A DNA stretch of 64,000 bases from positions 497,501 to 561,500 of the forward strand of contig CALSFV010000207.1 of assembly GCA_943737045.1 (NCBI GenBank). Direction: 5' to 3'. The stretch comes from Parapristionchus giblindavisi. Taxonomy: Eukaryota; Nematoda; Chromadorea; Rhabditida; Diplogasteridae. The notes below the pieces were generated by a model, which saw only the letters and a program-made list of their open reading frames with translations, was not told where the DNA came from and ran no database searches. Position numbers and translations under genes: made by a program. Each line of letters opens with the position of its first letter. The stretch's first letter is position 1. Below, one piece after another: positions 1 to 11,849 of this stretch.

Positions 1-45
1 GATGGAAACTCTCTAACCCACAAGAAACGACAAGTTATAATCGAA

Positions 46-121
46 ATAAGGTAAAGGTAAAGGTACAACCCGTTATTCAAGGCACACGAAGTCCTGCGGG
101 TTATCACTGCTAGGCCAGTGA
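46..121. repeat. Dispersed repeat shared with 6475-6555
   Basis: GGTAAAGGTAAAGGTACAAC ... CACTGCTAGGCCAGTGAT occurs at both places. The second copy sits beside CTGGTGGCTATGGATGATG, which resembles the end of the LINE fragment at 31120, so it may be a retroelement tail. Confidence 0.6.
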
Positions 122-489
122 TATTTATGGCCATACTTACTTACTTAGATACTTAGACGTCCAGTAGTCGGCTGAGGGCAAAGCCCTTAGCGCTGGACAC
201 ACGTCTTCCAAAGTGTGCGATCTGGAGCGGTAGTTGACCAGTGTCGATGCGGGATATCGAGGCGTTTGAAGTGGTCGCTCCAGCGGGTGGCTGGGCGGCC
301 GAGTGTCCTTTGGCCATAGTGATATTTAATCGAAATATGTCATAGTAAAACATGCAAAAGTACTCATAAAATTAGATATTAATGAATCAAAAAGAATCAC
401 TGAGTACATTACATTTATCTCCATTGATATGACTCGTTTAGATCATACCGACTTTGAACATTGAACAATCAACGTGGAAGAATGACACT

Positions 490-612
490 ATGTCGAATGA
501 GAACCGATGAACCGATGAATAACCGATGAATAACCGATGAATAACCGATGAATAATAACCGACTGGATGATAACCATTTGCATATGAGAAACAAGAGCTA
601 ATGAATAGACAA
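490..612. repeat. Dispersed repeat with GAACCGATGAATAA expansion
   Basis: GTCGAATGAGAACCGATGAA ... ACTGGATGATAACCATTTGC recurs at about 42575-42625 and 45628-45676. Here the ACCGATGAATA part is expanded four to five times. Confidence 0.75.
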
Positions 613-647
613 AGTATGCAAGTGGTTTTCATCCAGTTACTGGCGTG

Positions 648-768
648 TCTTTAAAGGGAGCGTAACCTCTATCAATGGTCTCTTCGACGCGCAATGCTCT
701 CTCATTGTTAGAGAACAGAGAAATAGTGTGCGCGATGAAGAGGTGAGGTGACGCTCCATTTAACATAT
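648..768. mobile_element. Hairpin MITE (AAAGGGAGCGT...ACGCTCC family)
   Basis: TTTAAAGGGAGCGTAACCTC to GTGACGCTCCATTTAA enclosing GTTAGAGAACAGAGAAATAG. Relatives at 6284-6380 and 19096-19213. Confidence 0.75.
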
Positions 769-939
769 TTTCAGTTTATTTGTATTTGCAGATCAAAATA
801 CTTACTGAAGTCATGCATTACTTTCATCTTCTTCTCTCCAAGCTGAAACATATCCAAAATAAGAAAATAGGAAAATTATCAAATCTCCCCTCCAATCTCA
901 TCATTAAAGATGCTCGTATTCGTCCCTGAACACCCATCC

Positions 940-1071
940 TTTAAAAACTGCCACCGAGCCAAAACCGAAATCGCCTTATGCGACGGAAATCCATCTATCC
1001 CTCTTCTGATCCTATACATATCACCTTTTATTATTATATTTGATGGCATAAATAAATAAATAAATGTTCAC
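940..1071. repeat. Retroelement-tail-like repeat with (AAAT)n
   Basis: AAAACCGAAATCGCCTTATG ... followed by ATAAATAAATAAATAAATG. The same sequence is at 34194-34318. Confidence 0.65.
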
Positions 1072-1106
1072 AAATATCAAGTGCATAATGCAAACGGATA
1101 TTCCCT

Positions 1107-1219
1107 AAAGGCATACCCCGAGCTAATTTGAAAGTCTCCGCTCTGGTCACACTCGCTCGCTTTCATCGTCTACGAGAGAGTATTGCCACTGCGGGAAGTA
1201 AAATAAGCTCGGGGCGTGT
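1107..1219. mobile_element. Hairpin MITE (AAAGGCACACCCCGAGCTAA family)
   Basis: Arms AAAGGCATACCCCGAGCTAA and AAGCTCGGGGCGTG, centre GTCTACGAGAGAGTATTGCC. One of at least seven copies in the window. Confidence 0.75.
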
Positions 1220-1744
1220 CTATTTTTTTAAATTGAATATTTTAAATATTAAAATAGTTTTATAGAGATTGCTTATGAACAGAATTTGTTGACAGAATCA
1301 GCTTGCTGATGATACTGTTACAAAAAATACGAAAAAAAACAGGCGAGAGAGTATTTGAAACAAGGAGAGTTTCCTCTGATTTTCTTTTTTTTCGTGAATT
1401 TTGAACAGCACATAAGTGCTGTACATTGATCTTTATCAAGCGCAAAACCATTACTATATCGTTCCGATACGGATTATATCGAACCAGATTATATACCGTA
1501 ATCTCGCATCGGTATCGGTTTCGGATTACGGTATCGTCCCACTCAAACGGGGGAAGTTGCACTAACAATAACGGAAATGAAAGAGGATATACCTCACTCA
1601 ACCTTTTCTATGCAAAACTATTAATAATAATATTAATAGTAATTCTACGAAGATTGGATGAGAGAGGAAATTGCAAGTGATCAAATGATGAAAAGGGATG
1701 AGAAATGTCAAGCAGTAGAGGATATTGAGGTGAAACGGTTCATG

Positions 1745-1853
1745 GAGACCAAATTTGGATAGGTTTTTGGGGTTTTGACCAAATTTGGATAGGTTTTTGG
1801 GGTTTTGACCAAATTTGGATAGGTTTTTGGGGTTTTCACCAAATTAGGGATAG
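1745..1853. repeat. 30-bp tandem repeat, about 3.6 units
   Basis: Unit GACCAAATTTGGATAGGTTT plus TTGGGGTTTT, near-identical copies. Confidence 0.9.
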
Positions 1854-3191
1854 CTTCTAACAAAAAGGGGGTTGAGGGATAAAAATTTATGTGGGTTACG
1901 CAGTTCCGGGGGATATTGATATAATTTAAATTTCTCTTCGTCCAAAAATCTGTTCTGTGGTGCACAAGTTTAGGGAGCATTTCCAGGTACGAATTTTGGG
2001 ATTCCAGGTATCATACGATTTGGTCTAGTAGAGTACATGCGCTGTCATCTCATCACTGCTGTACTAAAGAAAAGTTCAGCCAGTCTAGCAGACAACCTGC
2101 CGCCTCAGACAAAGAAAATAGGATAAAACGTGACCAAAGAAGAGCATCAATTAGTTTATATGTGAGAAAACAAAGAGACTGCGGACTGATGCTTTATCTC
2201 GTTCGCACATTGGTGAGGGGATGCGTAAATAGACATTATTTTTATTCGAGCAATAGTCGTGCAGAAACTGTTCCTAGCCTTAAACTGTTAATTTCGTTTT
2301 ATGCGCTACTTCTTTCTGTGAAAACAAGAGAACATTGCCAGAGTCGGACCTATTTCAAGGCCCAAAGGTCTCTCTCCATTCTAACAAATATGGCTTGAAC
2401 CAGAATGCATTCATGATTTCATTTGGTCATTTTACTTTGTGTAATAATAATACTTTGTGTTTTTTTAACGGGTTAATCGTTTCAAAAAAAAACTAGCAAA
2501 AACATGAGAGACTATTTGCGGTAGTAAAGCGAAAACACAATTAGCATTGGTGAATCTCGGTTTAGAGCATGCTTATATATTATATTTTATCAACGTGCGT
2601 ATGCACGAAACGAAACACATAAAAGTGACTAGTGAAAATTCATGAAATTTAAATGTGATATATGGGGGGTGGTCAGGGTTTGATATCTCAGGGTGGAAAG
2701 AGGGATCTCTCATAGGATACAGTGGTCCCTCTCTTGGACGAAGACAGAGGGTTACGGTGCGAGGAGCGAGGAGTGGTGAACTCAGTTGTGAATCATGAGA
2801 ACTTGCGGAGGTAACAGCATCTTCAGTGAGAACGGCCAGGACCAAAGATCAACTATGAGAGATATCGACGACTACAGAAGGGGGTGATGGTGGGACCTAC
2901 TAGAAAGGATAAAAGAAATGCTGAGAATATTCGCATAATTATAATTAATTAACTAAACCAAAGTAAAGTTCAGTGAGCAAACGCATAATAGCATTCATAA
3001 TAATATACCATTCGATATAATAATTCTGACATTATTAATAATTACGGGAGGATATTTATCATCTTCTTTGCCTCACTATTGATGAAAAGAAGCGCGTGAC
3101 ATTCTACCGTCAAAGCGAGCGAAAAAGACACAAATGGGATATTATACGGGATAATCTTCTAATTTTCCATACTTTTTTTCATACTTTATTT

Positions 3192-3308
3192 CAAGGCACA
3201 CTACGTGCAAATTCTACTCTCCGACTTGGCAACACTCTCTCGTAGACAAAGAAAGCGAGAGAGCATTGCCAGAGCGGAGAGTTTCGAATTAGCTCGGGGT
3301 GTGTTTAA
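3192..3308. mobile_element. Hairpin MITE (AAAGGCACACCCCGAGCTAA family)
   Basis: Carries CTCTCTCGTAGACAAAGAAA and TTAGCTCGGGGTGTG. Confidence 0.7.
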
Positions 3309-3872
3309 AAAATAAATAAACAATTTCCCGTAGTCAGAGAAGAAGATAAAATTTTTTTCGTGACCAGACTGTTCGGGTAGAATGAAATAGATTTTTTAAT
3401 TGAAAATGTTGCTGATTATTCACTACAACTTATTGAAAACTTATGGTAAAACCTGTTTCGAAAAATATAGGGATGCAATAGAAGTACACAGTGTCCCCCT
3501 AGTCATAGAGGATACGAAGGCAAGGAAGACCTTGATAGGAGTGACTGGATGGCTATGAATGGAGTGAAGATGAGGGATGGGGATGACTAGATCCATAAAT
3601 AGATTGGCTAAATCAGCGGCTAATGGAAAATATCGATGAACCAGTACACTAACCAAGAATAATATCTATATTTTTAAAAATAAGTGTAAACAATTTTCGT
3701 ATTTTAGAGGCACTCCCCAAGCTTATTTTAAAAATAATTATAAACGATGGAGTACCGATATGTATAAACATTGCGGTACACGGGAACGTGAGGCGTGCAA
3801 CATACCACGAACTTATTGTTAGACCTCCCCCATGAATAACCCCTGTCACCTTCCCCGTCCTTTCTATTATTC

Positions 3873-3904
<32 letters not shown>

Positions 3905-4389
3905 AACCTCATTATCCGCATACCCAGACTAATCAGTCAGTTTGTGCTTGATAAAAGCCATAGTATTAATGTATTCTAGACTGAATAAGGCGAGGGTGGA
4001 CAATAGGCTTGTTATAATATAGAAATGGAGAAAAATTGAGAAATGAACGCCTGTTAGCATTACGCGTAGAGAACGATGAATCAAAGTGACAACAAAGTGG
4101 TATTTTCATAACATATAATGTCACTGTCAATAATTGAAATTTCCAATATCCAACTTTCAAAAAAAATCAAGGAAATTTCAAAGAACGAGACTGGCCACAG
4201 ACAGACAAAGGTATTGTAAGACATTGTTCTTTGTATGGGAAAAGGAGAAATCCATCTCTTTCTCTTTGCCATTAGTATGTTTATGAATATATATTTGATA
4301 TGGGTTAAAGAAATAATAAATAATAAAACAGATAGATGCAGACAAACGTGAGAGCGAGCATTACAGGCACACAAAACTATTTTAAGCTA

Positions 4390-4485
4390 TTTTACGCCCC
4401 GTTCTGGCAATGCTCTCTCGTAGACTAAGAGAGTGAGAGAGTGTGGCCAGTGAGGACAGTTTCAAAGTAGCTCGGGGTGTTTTTT
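4390..4485. mobile_element. Hairpin MITE (AAAGGCACACCCCGAGCTAA family), degraded
   Basis: Carries GCTCTCTCGTAGACTAAGAG and TAGCTCGGGGTG; outer end eroded. Confidence 0.6.
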
Positions 4486-5138
4486 GGAGAGTTTTCGACA
4501 AAGTTTCTATGCGAGACGGGCTCACTGTTCAAAATAACAGTGAGTCTTCACAAAAACAGGCGCGAGCATGCTTGATGAAAATGGTAAGATTAATGAAAAG
4601 ACGCGCGAGCACACGACAACATCTCATATCTCGAGCCATTCTTGTTTTGAAAGTGAGACAGGCGAGTGAACAATTCTTAATTTGAATGGGAAGTCTGAAT
4701 TAGATGCAAAAAGTGCAGCGCATACGAACTCGGTAAATTAGTAGAAAAAAAACATCTGTATACCATAATATACTGTGCTCAAAATTAAGGTATAATTGAT
4801 GATTGATTGTATTTGGTGGTCTACTTGGAGTACGATCCAACGACAGCGACAGTGACAGTGATTTGCAAAGACGATTGTTACGATTACTATGAAAAAGTCG
4901 AAGTGCTCCCACGAATATCAAAATACTATTATAGTTACAAATCCCGACGGACAATCTCTTAAAACAACATCATTTCGCCACATTATTCACTGTAAATATG
5001 TGTGCTGCAAGGGATTAAAGAACGATTGATTGGTTAATTATCATAACATTTTTATCACTAAAGGCTATATAAGTCCTGGGGGAGATCTCTGATAGGCCAG
5101 TGATTATTAATATTAGTCGAAATATATATTATAATGAT

Positions 5139-5258
5139 TAAAGGAACTCCCCGAGCTCATCTTTAACTCTCCCTCTGGTAATGCTCGCTCGCTTTCTTTG
5201 TCTGCGAGAGAGTGTTGCGAGAGCGAGAATAAAATTAGCTCGGGTGTGCCTTTAAAAT
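5139..5258. mobile_element. Hairpin MITE (AAAGGCACACCCCGAGCTAA family)
   Basis: TTAAAGGAACTCCCCGAGCT to TTAGCTCGGGTGTGCCTTTAA. Confidence 0.75.
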
Positions 5259-5390
5259 AGCTATTAGTATAGCGGGAGTAAATCATATTGATGAAAACAG
5301 CACACGCTTCCTCAAGGTAAGGGAGATTATTGAATAGATGGGGGGGAGGATTATAGATTATAGATGAAGATGAAGCAATCGACAGATGAT

Positions 5391-5393
<3 letters not shown>

Positions 5394-5461
<68 letters not shown>
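5394..5461. repeat. (TA)n microsatellite
   Basis: About 68 bp of alternating TA with no flanking element recognised. Confidence 0.95.
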
Positions 5462-5463
<2 letters not shown>

Positions 5464-6166
5464 AGAGAAGATAGAGCGGCCACAGAAATATCCCTTATCT
5501 ATAGGGTAATGATGTAAAGTACATCTTATCTTTAGGGAATTCTTCCCTCATAGGTCAGAGAATCCAAAAAGAGAATGAGTCAAAAAGGGACCTTTGAGGA
5601 AAGATTTTGAGACGTTATGAGGGAATTTTATCTGAGCAGAGAAGGCAGGAGTTCTTGAGGGAAAACCGACGCGAACAATTTTTGTGAATCCCTTCATCAG
5701 TGGAGATGGATTCATTCGCTATGTGCGTCACAACCTAGTGGCATTAGCGCGATTAAAAATTGGTGTAAACAACCCAAATTTCGTCCGAAATAAGCCGAAT
5801 TTCGGGAAAAAACAGCCGAATATAATCTACATAGGCGCTATGTGTGGTCAGGTGACCATATCCAAGACTGGTATGATAATGGTAATCATATTAGGGATAT
5901 TGTTGAGGCGGCGAGGGAAACATTTGCAAATGAGAGCAGATCCCAAACATCTGCTGGAGTAACACGCTAATGGGTAAAAATAACAGTATTACTCAACTCG
6001 CGTAAATGAGAGGAAAACAGTCGAGAGAATGGTGCCATTTTTTGGAGAATTTACTCTGTGATTCTTTTCATTTATGGACACAGTACACGAGCAGCCATTT
6101 ATTTATTTATAAATGTCATTGCACTATTTTTTTTCCATTACAACATCTTTATCAGCCGATTAGGGT

Positions 6167-6290
6167 GTAAAAGCCACGCCCCAAGCTAATTTGAAACTCT
6201 CCACTTTGGCCACACTCTCACGTTTTGGTTGTCTACGAGAGAGTATTGCCAATGTGGAGAGCAAAATTAGCTTGGGTGTCTCTCTTCAAA
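6167..6290. mobile_element. Hairpin MITE (AAAGGCACACCCCGAGCTAA family)
   Basis: CCACGCCCCAAGCTAATTTG to AAAATTAGCTTGGGTGTC. Confidence 0.7.
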
Positions 6291-6380
6291 GGGAGCGTAG
6301 CCTCTCTCAATGGCCTCTTCATTGCGCGCACTATTTCTCTGTTCTCTAACAACGAGAGAGCATTGCGCGTGGAATTGCAT
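6284..6380. mobile_element. Truncated hairpin MITE of the AAAGGGAGCGT family
   Basis: TTCAAAGGGAGCGTAGCCTC through TCTCTGTTCTCTAACAACGA; one arm incomplete. It abuts the MITE at 6167-6290. Confidence 0.6.
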
Positions 6381-6789
6381 TTATTTCACAAGGCTTCGCT
6401 TAGGAAGTTACATCCGACTGTCTTCCGAAAGAGGTCGCTCTGGATTGTTCTGGTGATCTGGTGGCTATGGATGATAAAGGTAAAGGTAAAGGTACAACCC
6501 GATATTCAAGGCACACGAAGTCCTGCGGGTGATCACTGCTAGGCCAGTGATCTTTCAAGATCAATTCAGTCCGGAGGGCCTAATCTCTTCTTCGGACCTA
6601 CTTTACCGCGTGATCCATAGCGGTAAAGTAGCTATGGATGATGCTAATCGAATATCCACGTAGTGAACTTTCTCGCCCTATTTTGTCATTGTATATTGTT
6701 TAATTTCCTTATCCACCATTTGTCTAATACATGTTGTACTCATTCTTATTTGATAACGGTTCAGCAGAAATCTCATCATTTCTCATCTG

Positions 6790-6915
6790 ACTTAAAGGCA
6801 CACCCCAAGTTAATTTTGCTCTGCGCATTGGCAATAGTCTCTCGTAGACAAAGAAAGCGAGAGAGAGTGGCCAGAGCGAAGAGTTTTAGATTAGCTTGGG
6901 GTGCGCCTTTAAGTC
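6790..6915. mobile_element. Hairpin MITE (AAAGGCACACCCCGAGCTAA family), well preserved
   Basis: GACTTAAAGGCACACCCCAA to TTGGGGTGCGCCTTTAAGTC; near-complete hairpin. Confidence 0.78.
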
Positions 6916-7301
6916 TGATTTGATAAACTGAATTGACTTGATGTACATAGATGAATCTGTCTGTATATGGATAAAAATGGAAAGAGATGTGCCAGGAAAA
7001 GATTAAGGGGATAAAATCGTACACTACAGATAAAACATACTGTGACGTTATAAGTAAATATGGATAAATAAGTAAATATAATAAATTCCCTTTTTAACAT
7101 CGGAGGGGTATTAACTTAGTCTAGACTAATCTTGTTAGAGGAGGATTCATTTAAATCATAGTTTACTTGTTGCTAGATCTTTATGACGTGTGATAAATAA
7201 ATACATGAGAATTATATTAAGATAATAATTAATTTAAAGTACATACATATAAATGATATGCATGCATTTATTTAATTTAGCTTGTAAAAATACTACTATA
7301 T

Positions 7302-8983
7302 CACGGATCTCCTGTAAAAGTGTATGAAAATAAAAACCTTTTTGCACAGAAAAAAATAATTTTCCTCTTTTTTTATTGATAGTTGCTAGACTGGCCTAAC
7401 TGAGTGCGAAAACAACATTTTGAAATTTTGTTTTTCGTAATTTGCATAATTATGAATTTTTTTTACCGTCAACTTCAAATGAGTGTAACTCGCTTCGTTT
7501 TTGAGCAACCGTGTAAATATTTTTTTCATTCGGTTCCTAATGACTTCCTCTACAAATAACTCAACTAAGGATATGGTCGGAAATGTTGTTCTTCATGTGT
7601 TATTGTATGAAAACTGTTTTTTTGCATAGAAAATGCGATGTTTCTCGAATTTTTTCTCTAAAGGATAAGAGTTTTATTGCATATTCGGATTCCCCGTCCT
7701 CGAATTGGGGTATTCTGATATATCATTTAACCCAACTCTGTCCGCCCAATAGGGATACTGTATATCGTCGTCCTGGACTTAGTGCAATTTTCGCTCAAAT
7801 CACATTTTTTGTTGTAAATCAGCTCAAACTTATGTTAATGTACTCATTAGCATATTTAAAGCCTGTATCTCGACCAATCTGAAAAAATTCTCTTAGTGGT
7901 TCGAATTCTCAACAACAACCATTTTTGAGTTATGAATCGAAAACTGATTTTATTAACGATATGACTTTCACTGTTCTTGTTTATCGTTTATTGGTATTTG
8001 TTTATTGATGGTTAAGGTCGAAGAAACTGTTTGAGTCATTCTTGACTCAAACAGTTATCCATTCTTATCCACTGAACCTTCGCAAAACTCTGAGAACTCA
8101 CTATTATTTTTATTATTATTATTATTATATCATAGAATGCATCCGAAGTTATCACTCTCGCATTCTCGAATGTTCTCTTCTCTCGGACATGATGAATCGA
8201 TGGTTTAAAGTGAATTAAAAAAGAAAACATCATTATATTTGAAATCAAAACGAAAACGCTGGAGTTTTTAAGTTGCATCAAGCCAGAAAAGCGAAAAACC
8301 AGTCAGTTTAAATCAGTTTAAATCAGTCAGTTTAATTTAATAAAATCAGTTTTCGATTCATAACTCAAAAATGATTGTTGTTGAGAATTCGAACCACTAA
8401 GACAATTTTGTAAGGCTGGTCGAGATACAGGCTTTAAATATGCTAATGAGTACATTAACATAAGTTTGAGCTGATTTACAACCAAAAATGTGATTTGAGC
8501 GAAAATTGCACTAAGTCCAGGACGACGATATACAGTATCCCTATTGGGCTGACAGAGTTGGGTTAAATGATATATCAGGATACCCCAATTCGAGGACGGG
8601 GAATCCGAATGTGCAATAAAACTCTTATCCTTTAGAGAAAAATTTCGAGAAATATCGCATTTTATATGCAAAAAAACAGTTTTCATACAATAACACATGA
8701 AGAACAACATTTCCGACCATATCCTTTGTTGAGTTATTTGTAGAGGAGGTCATTAGGAACCGAATAGAAAAAAAATTTACACGGTTGCTCAAAAACGAAG
8801 CGAGTTACTCTCATTTGAAGTTGACGGTAAAAAAATTGCATAATTATGCAAATTACGAAAAAAGAAAATTTCAAAATGTTGTTTTCGCACTCAGTTAGGC
8901 CAGTCTAACAACTATTAATAAAAAAAGAGGAAAATTATTTTTTTCTGTGCAATGGCTTCATACACTTTTACAGGAGATCCGTG
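7302..8983. mobile_element. Long palindromic element, CACGGATCTCC termini, 4-bp TSD ATAT
   Basis: Inverted arms of about 650 bp (7302-7960 and 8335-8983) flank a spacer of about 370 bp. Termini are CACGGATCTCCTGTAAAAG and its complement, flanked by ATAT duplications (298-301 of the 7-kb block, and 8984-8987). The same ~100-codon open frame appears in both arms only because they are inverted copies; no transposase is recognisable. Related to 49892-51231. Confidence 0.85.
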
Positions 8984-9991
8984 ATATATGAGGCCGTTTG
9001 CGAGAGAGTAGAGCAAGAGTGACTGGGGTCCGGTACATCAATTTTTCGAAAACCTGCGAGAAGGGGTTCTCAAGGGTGCTGATGACGATGGGCATGTTCA
9101 TTTTGCACGTGGAGTCACCGTTGAGGCCAGACGGCGTCGCGTTGAAATCGCGTTTTTGGTCATTTCTTGTCGCCTGATGGTGCTAAAATTAACAGACCAA
9201 TGTTTCCGGTGTAGAATTTGATGGCGATCACGCCTGTCTAATTCATTTTTCATGAAAAAAATTTCACAAGCTTCAAATATGTAACTTTTCTCAGAGGCAA
9301 AAGTGTGCGAGTGATATTGCTAGATCGGATCGGAATTACCTCAGGATGCTACAGAAAAAAATTTCAACGATTTTGGTGAACGGAAAAGCGAGAAAATCAA
9401 CATTTAGTGAAGTAATCTGGTCACTGTAAGAGAGGCAATGTGCCCACTGACCTACCTCTTCCCCTTCGATCGCGTCTCTCCTTTCCCTAGACTCTCTCGT
9501 GCTCTCTCAATTCCCCACACTCTCTCAGGCGAGAGGAAACTATCTATCTGTTGTGAGCGACCAGATTACTTCACTAAAAGTTGATTTTCTCGCTTTTCCG
9601 TTCACCGAAATCGTTGAAATTTTTTCTGTAGCATCCTGAGGTAATTCCGATCCGATCTAGCTATATCACTCGCACACTTTTGCCTCTGAGAAAAGTTACA
9701 TATTTGAAGCTTGTGATATTTTTTTCATGGAAAATGAATTAGACAGGCGTGATCGCCATCAAATTCTACACCGGAAACATTGGTCTGTTAATTTTAGCAC
9801 CATCAGGCGACAAGAAATGACCAAAAACGCGATTTCAACGCGACGCCGTCTGGCCTCAACGGTGACTTCAGATGCAAAATGAACATGCCCATCGTCATCA
9901 GCACCCTTGAGAACCCCTTCTCGCAGGTTTTCGAAAAATTGATGTACCAGACCTTGTTCGACTTTCTCGCAATCGGCCTCATATCAATTGT
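8984..9991. mobile_element. Long palindromic element adjoining the previous one
   Basis: Arms such as ATGAGGCCGTTTGCGAG (left) and its near complement ending about 9991 close on a centre near 9490. Arm sequence includes CAAGGGTGCTGATGACGAT. A truncated relative is at 43621-44120. No coding content recognised. Confidence 0.75.
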
Positions 9992-10870
9992 CAAAGACCA
10001 TCTAGTGTACTTCATTTGGGTCCGTTTCAGCGGAGTATGAATATTGTTCGATTCTCAAAGCTTTAATCATGAGTTGACGTCATAAAAATGACTAAGTAAA
10101 ATTGATTTAAAAAATATATTCATGAGAAAAAACAATTACAGGCAATAATTCACACTGATCCGAAAATGATGGTTTTGAATTTTTCAAAAAAAAAATCTAA
10201 ATATACAAAGCGTTCATGCTAAATACGGAACAGTAAATTAATGCCCATCATTTTCGGAAAAGAGTCATTTGCCTATTATTGTCCGTATAAAATGTACTTG
10301 TATTGCTACTGGCCGGTAAAAAGCAGAAGTATTCTATCGATCAAACCTTTCCCCTCCCTTCCATCGTCGCTCTCTCTCTGATCTCTGTGTTATCTCGCTT
10401 GGGCTCTCTCTCTCTAAACATAGAAACACATAGTGGTTGTAGCTGGCTACTCTCGTACCAAATAAACAAATGTATTTTATACGGTCCATAATTTGTAAGT
10501 ATGAAATTATGTGAATTTTCTCTTTGCGTGCCACGAAGATATCTCTATCAAAAAAAAAAACCTTATAACGATTGAAACCATACAAAATATTATTAAAATA
10601 TAGCTAGACATCAAAAAAGTAGAAAAGTCAAAAACCTAGTCAGACAAGTGCTTGTTCAAGTCATTAGTGCACATAAAGTGAAGATCTCTTCAAAACATTT
10701 TTTGCTATCTTTCTTCGAATTGCCTAATGGCAAAATCAAGAATCACTTAAATATAATCTCGTCCTTTAAAATTTAAAAGTAAAAGACCGTGTTATTTCAA
10801 TAGTACGATTAGTACAGTTAGTGAAAAATTGCGCGTTGTCTTAGAACAGATTCACATGGCTTGCAAACAT
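9992..10870. other. Stretch without recognised gene before tRNA-Trp
   Basis: Contains a short inverted repeat (CCGAAAATGATGG at 10160 against CCCATCATTTTCGG at 10243) and nothing else recognisable. Confidence 0.55.
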
Positions 10871-10942
10871 GACTGCTTGGCGCAATGGTAGCGCGTTCGA
10901 CTCCAGATCGAAAGGTTGGGCGTTCGATCCGCTCAGTGGTCA
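10871..10942 (+). tRNA. tRNA-Trp (anticodon CCA)
   Basis: The 72-nt sequence folds as a cloverleaf: acceptor stem GACTGCT/AGTGGTC with two G-T pairs; D arm around GGCGCAATGGTAGCGC; perfect 5-bp anticodon stem TTCGA/TCGAA around loop CTCCAGA (anticodon CCA, Trp); T arm GGGCG-TTCGATC-CGCTC; discriminator A. A-box (TGGCGCAATGG) and B-box (GCGTTCGATCC) are intact, there is no intron, and a TTTT run for Pol III termination begins six bases downstream. It is intergenic, upstream on the + strand of the SF1 3' end, and looks functional. Confidence 0.93.
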
Positions 10943-11212
10943 AAATCTTTTGCCGATTTTTCTACCAATGAAAAAGTGTGGGAGAAACTACTTCTCTTCC
11001 CACTACTGCATTCCACTTTATTCCAATTCACATTCCATTAGCGCATTCATAATTCAAGCTTTGTCTCTCATGCTTATCAATAATTCATTTGGAACAAATC
11101 CATATGGATCCATCAAAACTACCTTTCACTTATTTCATAGTTTTTCATCTCTTATTTCACAAATTTAATCGCTAAATGTGAATAAACATATAAAATATTT
11201 CCAGTCTCAACC

Positions 11213-11218
11213 TTTATT
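11213..11218 (-). terminator. Poly(A) signal of SF1
   Basis: First canonical AATAAA on the minus strand after the SF1 stop, giving a 3'UTR of about 640 nt. The interval 11219-11849 holds no other gene that I can see. Confidence 0.55.
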
Positions 11219-11849
11219 CGTCGTCTAAAACACCAAAATATTCAATAGAGATGATGTGGGGGGTGTTGAACACTGGGGGCAATGGTGGGGTTTACAACAA
11301 CAATTCTTGCGATGATTAAGAGGTGTAGTAATATAAATCGAGGTGCACGTATGTCTAAAATCAAGATCAATAGATAAGAACAAACGAAACGAGGGACAGG
11401 ACGGCTAGGATACAACTTGTTTCAATAACAATAATAGCAATAATAATAAAAGAAATGCTAAAGACGAAACGTACTGGAACAAGCAGAGAAACAGCTAACA
11501 TTTTAAAGGAATGGGATAGTTTGTGTAAAAGCAGTATGTGTGCTACGTAAAAAAGAAAACATAATACATGTCTAAAGGGCTGTGTAAATCAGGCACAACA
11601 GATACTGTGGACATTAAAGGTAGTAAAGGTGGTGCGGTGGCGAGGTCGACGAATCCTAGTTCAGCAACATGAGAACAAGAACTTGGGTGGAAAGTATGAG
11701 AGAGCAGACGAGCATTGTATCAGGCAATCAATCGATAGTTAGAGCAGGGGGGATTACTGTATCAATCAATGGATCAATCGATAGTTAGATTGGTAGGAGG
11801 AATACGGTATCAATCAATCAAAGGATCAAGGAATACGGTATCAATCGCT

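Larger units (their letters stand above)
2..7301. other. Gene-free left region
   Basis: Apart from the repeats listed separately, frames are short with no family motif. AT-rich repeats and MITEs only. Confidence 0.6.

Noticed and set aside
1260..4374. Frames of 60-115 codons in the first 5 kb
   Set aside because: Low-complexity or AT-rich, overlapping on both strands, with no motif or splice context.
7583..8710. Two similar ~100-residue frames on opposite strands suggesting paralogous genes
   Set aside because: They are the two arms of one palindrome; no splice, start or family support. The same holds for the frame pairs at 35347/36967 and 47714/48834.
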